Source: Alphaproteobacteria bacterium
GTDB lineage: Bacteria; Pseudomonadota; Alphaproteobacteria; Rhizobiales; Rhizobiaceae
Assembly: GCA_016861165.1 (NCBI GenBank)
Contig: BOKV01000015.1
Location: 1-64,000 of the forward strand
Length of the DNA: 64,000 nucleotides
Direction of reading: 5' to 3'
The notes under the pieces were generated by a model. It saw only the letters and a program-made list of their open reading frames with translations. It ran no database searches and was not told the origin of the DNA. Position 1 is the first letter of the stretch. Every line of letters starts with the position of its first letter. The position numbers were made by a program, and so were the translations under genes. Shown here in pieces: positions 58,887 through 64,000 of the stretch.

Positions 58887-59579
58887 CTAAGGCGCCCAGA
58901 ACAGGTTGAGCCGGTCGCCGGCGCCGCGGATCACCGCCCGCACCGGCATCTGTTCGACCGGCCCGTCGCCGAGCGCCGCCTTGCAGACCGTCTTCTTGTC
59001 TTTTCCCTCGATATGGAGCGCCAGGAAATGGGCGTCCAGCAGGTAGCGCAGCGTCAGCGTCAGCCGTGGCTCCGGCACGCCCGGCGCCATCATCGCCACG
59101 ACGTGGCGCCGGCTTGACGGATCGAGCGCTTCGGCCAGCCGGTCACCGCCGGCGAAGAAGGAGGCGGTGTGGCCGTCGGTACCCATGCCGAGGATCGCCG
59201 CGTCGATGCGGCCCAAGCCGGCGATCCGGCGATCGGCGATGCGCGCGGCCGCGTCGAGGTCGTCGCAGCCATCGCAGAGCGGCACGGCCGTGGCCGCCGC
59301 CGCCCGGTTCCTGAGCAATGTCTCGTTGAGCAGGCGGAAGTTCGAGCGCGGGTGGTCGGACGGCACGAAGCGCTCGTCGACCAGGGTGACGGCGACGCTC
59401 TCCCAGGCGATATCGGCCTCGGACAGGCGCGACAGGAACAGCGCCGGCGTGGTGCCGCCGGACACCGCCAGCACGGCCGAGCCGCGCGCCGCGATGCCGC
59501 CGCCGAGCACCGCCGCCACGCCTGCTGCGAGCGCCTCGGCCAACTGCCGGCGCGTCCCGTATTCGTGCAAGCGCGTCAA
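58887..59579 (-). CDS. pgl: 6-phosphogluconolactonase
   Basis: The product has 230 residues. [40 protein letters not shown] and [18 protein letters not shown] are the SOL/DevB family motifs. The start is a TTG at 59579 with GGAGG seven bases upstream; TTG and the zwf TGA overlap (TTGA), so translation is coupled. It hydrolyses 6-phosphogluconolactone between Zwf and Edd. Confidence 0.94.
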   Translation of the reverse strand: MTRLHEYGTRRQLAEALAAGVAAVLGGGIAARGSAVLAVSGGTTPALFLSRLSEADIAWESVAVTLVDERFVPSDHPRSNFRLLNETLLRNRAAAATAVPLCDGCDDLDAAARIADRRIAGLGRIDAAILGMGTDGHTASFFAGGDRLAEALDPSSRRHVVAMMAPGVPEPRLTLTLRYLLDAHFLALHIEGKDKKTVCKAALGDGPVEQMPVRAVIRGAGDRLNLFWAP

Positions 59580-61057
59580 TCGCCGGCCTCCTCCTCGTGC
59601 CAGGTCCGCCCGTCGCGCTCGACCAGTGCGATCGCCGCCGACGGTCCCCAGGTCCCGGCCGTGTACTTGCGGCACTTGAGCCCGGTCTCGCGCCAGGCGG
59701 AAATGATCGGGTCGATCCAACGCCAGGCGGCCTCGACCTCGTCGCGGCGCATGAACAGGGTCTGGTTGCCGCGGATCACGTCGAGCAGCAGCCGCTCATA
59801 GGCATCGGGCGCGCGTACCGCGAATGAGTCGGCGAAGCTCATGTCGAGCGCGACCTGGCGCAGGCGCATGCCGCCGGGGCCGGGGTCCTTGATCATGATC
59901 ATCTGGCCGACCGCCTCGTCGGGCTGCAGGCGCAGCACCAGCCGGTTGGCGATCAGGCGGCCGGCCTCCGGCCCGAAGATGCTGTGCGGCACCGGCTTGA
60001 ACTGGATGATGATCTCGGAGACGCGCTGGGCGAGCCGCTTGCCGGTTCTCAGGTAGAAGGGCACACCGGCCCAGCGCCAGTTCTCGACCTCGGCCTTGAT
60101 GGCGACGAAGGTCTCGGTATCGGACTTGCCGTCGGCCAGTTCCTCCAGATAGCCGGGAACCGCCGCGCCATCGGCGGCGCCGGCGCCGTACTGGCCGCGC
60201 ACGGTCATGTCGGCGACGTTGGAAGCGTCGATGGGCTTGAGCGCGCGCAGCACCTTCAGTTTCTCGTCGCGCACCGCGTCGGCGGCGATCGAGGCGGGTG
60301 GCTCCATGGCGACGAGGCAAAGGAGCTGCAGGATGTGGTTCTGCACCATGTCACGGATGGCGCCGGAGCGGTCGTAATAGCCGGCGCGCGCCTCCAGGCC
60401 CAGGGTCTCGGCCACCGTGATCTGGACATGGTCGATATGGGCCGAGTTCCAGATCGGCTCGTAGAGCGCGTTGGCGAACCGCAGCGCCATCAGGTTCTGC
60501 ACCGTCTCCTTGCCGAGATAGTGGTCGATGCGGAAGATCTGGTTCTCGCCGAAATAGCGCCCGATGGTCAGGTTCAGTTCGTGCGCGCTGGCCAGATCGT
60601 GGCCGATCGGCTTCTCAACGACCAGTCGCGAATCGGCTCCGATGAGGCCGCAGGCGCCGAGCCGGGCGGCGATCTCGGCGAAGATCGTCGGACCCACCGC
60701 CAGGTAGAATGCGCGGACCCGGTCGTCCTCGCCGAGCAGCGCCTTCAGCTCGGCCCAGCCGCGCTCGGAGGCGGCGTCGACCGAGACGTAGTGCAGCATG
60801 CCAAGAAAGAACTCGATCTTGTCGGACCGGCGTTCGTCCGGCTTGACATGCGCCACGATCGCCTGGCGGGCGAACTCGCGGAACGCCTCGGTCGACATCT
60901 CGGCGCGGGCGGCGCCGATGATGCGCGAACTGGGCAGGACCTGGCCGTCGGCGGCGCGGTGGTAGAGCGCCGGGATGAGCTTGCGCTCGGCCAGGTCGCC
61001 GGTGCCGCCGAACACGACATAGTCGAACGGCTCGACGGGTATGAACTGGCTGGTCAT
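59576..61057 (-). CDS. zwf: Glucose-6-phosphate 1-dehydrogenase
   Basis: The product has 493 residues. The NADP-binding start is [20 protein letters not shown]. The substrate-site signature is [20 protein letters not shown]. It is the first gene of zwf-pgl-edd. No phosphofructokinase gene is seen here, fitting glucose catabolism through the Entner-Doudoroff route. The 161 bp upstream contain an AT-rich patch at about 61186-61205 with AATCGATT, a possible regulator site. Confidence 0.96.
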   Translation of the reverse strand: MTSQFIPVEPFDYVVFGGTGDLAERKLIPALYHRAADGQVLPSSRIIGAARAEMSTEAFREFARQAIVAHVKPDERRSDKIEFFLGMLHYVSVDAASERGWAELKALLGEDDRVRAFYLAVGPTIFAEIAARLGACGLIGADSRLVVEKPIGHDLASAHELNLTIGRYFGENQIFRIDHYLGKETVQNLMALRFANALYEPIWNSAHIDHVQITVAETLGLEARAGYYDRSGAIRDMVQNHILQLLCLVAMEPPASIAADAVRDEKLKVLRALKPIDASNVADMTVRGQYGAGAADGAAVPGYLEELADGKSDTETFVAIKAEVENWRWAGVPFYLRTGKRLAQRVSEIIIQFKPVPHSIFGPEAGRLIANRLVLRLQPDEAVGQMIMIKDPGPGGMRLRQVALDMSFADSFAVRAPDAYERLLLDVIRGNQTLFMRRDEVEAAWRWIDPIISAWRETGLKCRKYTAGTWGPSAAIALVERDGRTWHEEEAGD

Positions 61058-61218
61058 GGCATGGTTCCGTGCCGGCGGGCGAACCTTCCGTTGGGAGGTG
61101 GCGGAAGGCTGACCCGACTGCATTGTTTCACATTTGGCCGGCGCAGGCCAATGCGGGCGGCGAGACGTCGGCGAGACGGGCGGCTTTTATTTTAATCGAT
61201 TTAGGCGATCAAGCCCGC

Positions 61219-62061
61219 TCACGTCACCTTGAGCTGCTGGACGAAGGCGGCGGCGCGGTCGGCGCTGACCGTGGCGATGCGGATCAGCCGGTCGAAGCGG
61301 GCGGCGAGCTCGCGGATCTGGTCGACCGAATTGATGACGAGATACATCTCGCCCAGATAGACGGCGGCGCGCTTCGGCCCGAACACGGTGAACGGCGCCG
61401 AATAGGACTTCAGCCCGTCGAACAGAAACAGCCGCAGGGTCGGATAGAGTTCGTCGAGCAGTGCCGCCATGTGCTCGAGCTGCGCGACGCGGGCCCCGCG
61501 CGGCAGCGCCGACCAGATGCCGGCGCCGGCGGCGAAGGTGTAGAGGCGCTGATAGGGCATGACGATCTCCATGTCCGTCTCCGGCCGGCGCGAATAGTCG
61601 AGCTGAAGGCGGGCCTGGCCGGCCTTGGCGTCGAGCAGTTCCTGCTCTTCGGCGCGGAATTCGTAGTTGAGAACGGCTTCGGTGCGCAGCAGGTCGGGCA
61701 GGGTCGCCGGCACGTAACGGATCTTGTAGCCGATCGCCTCGCGGTGCCACTCCGACAGACGGCTCGACGAAATGCCGTCGGCGGCGGTCTCGATGCTGAC
61801 GACCGGAGCCACCTCGCCGACCGTGCGCTCGCTCTGCGACAGGCCGAGCAGCCAGTCGATGCTGACCGATTCGGCGGCGGCGATGGCATAGAGCGTTTCG
61901 GCGCGCGGCAACCGGCCGGCGTTGGCGTCGAGGAACTGGCTCAGCGCCGAGCGGTCGAGCCCGCAGCGGCGGGCGAAGGCCGACGGGCTTTCGCCGCGCC
62001 GCCCCATGAGCTGACGCAGCCGGGCCCGGAAGTCCTCGACGATTTCGCGCTTGTCGCGCAT
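61219..62061 (-). CDS. XRE-family transcriptional regulator with a large C-terminal domain
   Basis: The product has 280 residues. The helix-turn-helix at about 20-75 has SPSAFARRCGLDRSALSQFL and TLYAIAAAESVSIDWLLGLS. The remaining 200 residues (e.g. IWSALPRGARVAQLEHMAAL, KRAAVYLGEMYLVINSVDQI) form a domain of a type found in Rhizobiales XRE regulators; I cannot name a ligand. It is divergent from the desaturase gene, which it may control, and upstream of zwf on the same strand. Confidence 0.85.
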   Translation of the reverse strand: MRDKREIVEDFRARLRQLMGRRGESPSAFARRCGLDRSALSQFLDANAGRLPRAETLYAIAAAESVSIDWLLGLSQSERTVGEVAPVVSIETAADGISSSRLSEWHREAIGYKIRYVPATLPDLLRTEAVLNYEFRAEEQELLDAKAGQARLQLDYSRRPETDMEIVMPYQRLYTFAAGAGIWSALPRGARVAQLEHMAALLDELYPTLRLFLFDGLKSYSAPFTVFGPKRAAVYLGEMYLVINSVDQIRELAARFDRLIRIATVSADRAAAFVQQLKVT

Positions 62062-62216
62062 GGAATCGCGGCCTTCTGCTCGTTTACACAGCACTTGTTG
62101 ACTATTCGCAACGATAGCAGCTGAACATCAACATGTGGAGCGGTTTCGTGCGAATTGTTCCATTGCGCGCGGTCCAACTGCGACTCACATTGTTGTTACG
62201 CGTTGTGGGGCTTTTG

Positions 62217-63122
62217 ATGTCAACCGGGTTCTTGCGACGGATCGAGTGGCCGACCGTCATGCTGATCGGCCTGTGCTATTCGGCATGGTTCGCGCTGGCA
62301 CTCGCCGGCGGCGATCTGCCGGCGCCGGTCTGGATCGGCCTCGTCGCGGTCACCTCCACGCTCTACTGGTCGCTGGTGCACGAGGTCGTGCACGGCCATC
62401 CGACGCCGAGCCCCACCCTCAACTACGCCCTCGTCGCCATTCCGATCGGCTGGGTCTACGCGCTCGGCCGCTTCCGTGACGGCCACCTCACCCACCACGC
62501 CACCGGCGAACTGACCGATCCGTTCGACGATCCGGAGAGCTGGTACCTGGCGCAGCGCGACTGGCGCCAGCTCGACGCGCTGTCGCGCGCCCTGCTCACC
62601 GTCAACAACACGCTCGCCGGCCGCCTCGCCATCGGTCCGCTCATCACGCTGTGGCGCATGATCGCCGGCGACATCGCCCTGGCGCTGAAGCCGGGGCCGC
62701 AGCAGCGCCCGGTGGTGCTGGCCTGGGCGGTGCACCTGCCGTTGGCGGTGGCGCTCGCCGTCTTCCTCGCCCGCTTTTCGCCGGTTCCCGCCTGGCAGTT
62801 CGCCGCCGCCGCCTATTGCGGCGTCTCGGTCCTGCTGATCCGCACCTTCCTCGAGCATCAGGCCGCCGAGGACGCCGGCGCCCGCACCGTCATCATCGAG
62901 GATCGCGGGCCGCTCGCCTTCCTGTTCCTGTTCAACAACCTGCACGTCGTCCACCACACCCGGCCGGGGCTGGCCTGGTACCGCCTGCCCGACTTCTACC
63001 GGCGGCACCGCGAGACCTTCATCCGGCGCAATCGCGGCTATGTCTACCGGTCCTACGGCCAGGTCTTCCGCCGCCATTTCCTGCGGCCGAAGGAACCGGT
63101 GGCGCACCCGCATGTCGCATAG
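62217..63122 (+). CDS. Membrane fatty acid desaturase
   Basis: The product has 301 residues. Three His boxes of the di-iron desaturase/hydroxylase superfamily: HEVVHGHPTP, HLTHHATGE and HVVHHTRPG. Four hydrophobic segments flank them. The start at ATG 62217 (STGFLRRIEWPTVML) has GGGG seven bases upstream; ATG 62133 would add 28 residues. Chain position and lipid substrate are unknown. The divergent XRE gene and the 155-bp shared region (with a GTTG...CAAC pair at about 62096-62111) suggest regulation. Confidence 0.87.
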   Translation: MSTGFLRRIEWPTVMLIGLCYSAWFALALAGGDLPAPVWIGLVAVTSTLYWSLVHEVVHGHPTPSPTLNYALVAIPIGWVYALGRFRDGHLTHHATGELTDPFDDPESWYLAQRDWRQLDALSRALLTVNNTLAGRLAIGPLITLWRMIAGDIALALKPGPQQRPVVLAWAVHLPLAVALAVFLARFSPVPAWQFAAAAYCGVSVLLIRTFLEHQAAEDAGARTVIIEDRGPLAFLFLFNNLHVVHHTRPGLAWYRLPDFYRRHRETFIRRNRGYVYRSYGQVFRRHFLRPKEPVAHPHVA

Positions 63123-63161
63123 CGGACTTTCGCCCTAGGCGCGATCGCGCCATGATGGCCC

Positions 63162-63983
63162 ATGGCTGCCGAGGGGAACCCACGCCTGCTGCACGCCGCC
63201 CTGCCGATGTATGACTGGCCGGAGACGGCTTGCGCGTGGGACGCCCTGTGGGCGGCGATCCGTGCCGAGCTGGCGCGGGCCGGCATCGACGCGGCGCGGG
63301 AGCTGCGGCGCGACGACGACCCCCACGCCGGCTGGCTGTCGCCGGACCTGGTCGTCGGCCACACCTGCGGCTGGCCCTATCTGTGGATGCTGCGCGACCA
63401 GGTGACGCCGTTTGCCCGATTCGACTTCGACATCGCAACGGCGCGCGCCGGCGACTACCACTCGGTCTTCGTCATGCGGGCCGACCGGGCGCTCACCGCC
63501 GCCGGTCCGCGCGATCTCGCCGCGCTGGTCGCCCGTCCGGAAACGATCGTCGCCATCAACAGCACGCTGTCGCAGAGCGGCTATCGTGCGCTCGGCGAGT
63601 GCTTCACCAGCGCATTTACCATCCCGCACGCCCGCGCGCTGATCACCGGCAGCCACCGCGAATCGGTGCGCGCCATCGCCGAGGGCCGTGCCGACATCGC
63701 GGCGGTCGACGCGGTGAGCTGGCGGCTGGCCCGTGGCTACGACGCCGCCGCGGCGCAGTTGACCGTCGTCACCCGCTCGGCCGACGCGCCCGGCCTGCCG
63801 CTGATCATCGCCAACGGCCTGGCGCGCCACCGCGAGGCGGTGTGGCGCGCCGTCGTGGAGGGCGTCGCCCGGGCGCCGCGGGAGGTTCGCTCAAACCTCG
63901 GCCTGCGCGGCGTGGTGCCGGCCAGCGACGCCGACTACGCGGTACTGCTTGCCCCGCCCTACGGCAATCTGCAGGTCGGATAG
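63162..63983 (+). CDS. PhnD-like phosphate/phosphonate substrate-binding domain protein
   Basis: The product has 273 residues. The opening AALPMYDWPETACAWDALW, the centre LVVGHTCGWPYLWMLRDQV, and GSHRESVRAIAEGRADIAAV fit the PhnD-like binding-protein fold (PF12974 type). No signal peptide is visible at the N-terminus, which is unusual for a periplasmic binding protein; it may act in the cytoplasm. No permease or ATPase gene is adjacent. It is complete; the last 17 bases of the window hold nothing. Confidence 0.8.
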   Translation: MAAEGNPRLLHAALPMYDWPETACAWDALWAAIRAELARAGIDAARELRRDDDPHAGWLSPDLVVGHTCGWPYLWMLRDQVTPFARFDFDIATARAGDYHSVFVMRADRALTAAGPRDLAALVARPETIVAINSTLSQSGYRALGECFTSAFTIPHARALITGSHRESVRAIAEGRADIAAVDAVSWRLARGYDAAAAQLTVVTRSADAPGLPLIIANGLARHREAVWRAVVEGVARAPREVRSNLGLRGVVPASDADYAVLLAPPYGNLQVG

Positions 63984-64000
63984 GCCGGCTGCGCCGCGCC

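Overview
The window is about 64 kb of a very GC-rich alphaproteobacterial chromosome, almost certainly Hyphomicrobiales (Rhizobiales). The evidence is gene order and family content: murA-DUF2948-hisD-UPF0262-LMW phosphatase-infA-maf, an F0 ATP-synthase operon atpI-B-E-F'-F detached from F1, an Entner-Doudoroff operon zwf-pgl-edd, a phoR-pstSCAB-phoU-phoB locus, a two-subunit glycyl-tRNA synthetase, and an IF-3 gene that appears to start at AUU. I cannot place the genus. No rRNA, tRNA or CRISPR array was found.

Layout. (1) 1-9030: a translation block read leftward (infC, rpmI-rplT, pheS, pheT) that has been split twice. A rightward ECF sigma/anti-sigma operon (6.7-8.4 kb) separates infC from rpmI. 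Four to five accessory genes (2.55-4.48 kb) separate pheS from pheT. (2) 9.2-20 kb: an alpha/beta hydrolase, the complete phosphate uptake and signalling locus with a Pho-box-like site, ppk2, and a membrane protein of unknown function. (3) 20.3-26.8 kb: nitronate monooxygenase, then the murA-to-maf housekeeping cluster. (4) 27-34 kb: rimP-nusA-ylxR-infB-rbfA-truB. (5) 34-43 kb: glyS and glyQ, themselves separated by a rightward toxin-antitoxin-like pair and a CDGSH protein, followed by PhzF, SppA-type protease, TrmN6-like methyltransferase and DUF2007. (6) 43-50.7 kb: polyprenyl synthetase, a TPR protein, ispE, moaB, GFA protein, glycosyltransferase, radical SAM protein and rnhB. (7) 50.6-64 kb: F0 operon, SleB-type hydrolase, der, edd-pgl-zwf, an XRE regulator divergent from a fatty-acid desaturase, and a PhnD-like protein.

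The most unusual theme is that both heteromeric aminoacyl-tRNA synthetase gene pairs carry toxin-antitoxin-like cassettes between their subunit genes. Between pheS and pheT lie a DUF4160/DUF2442 pair, bracketed by a 66-bp duplication of the pheS 3' end, and a HEPN-domain gene with a small partner whose stop codon overlaps the pheT start (ATGA). Between glyQ and glyS lie a DUF433 antitoxin with an extra N-terminal domain and a DUF5615 PIN-like protein. glyS also carries an in-frame palindromic element of about 100 bp (two perfect 21-bp arms) and a nearby low-GC segment. Other signals include a 20-bp stem that places the rnhB start codon in its loop, terminator-type structures upstream of rpmI, pheS and rimP, and an approximately 80-bp dispersed intergenic repeat in three copies.
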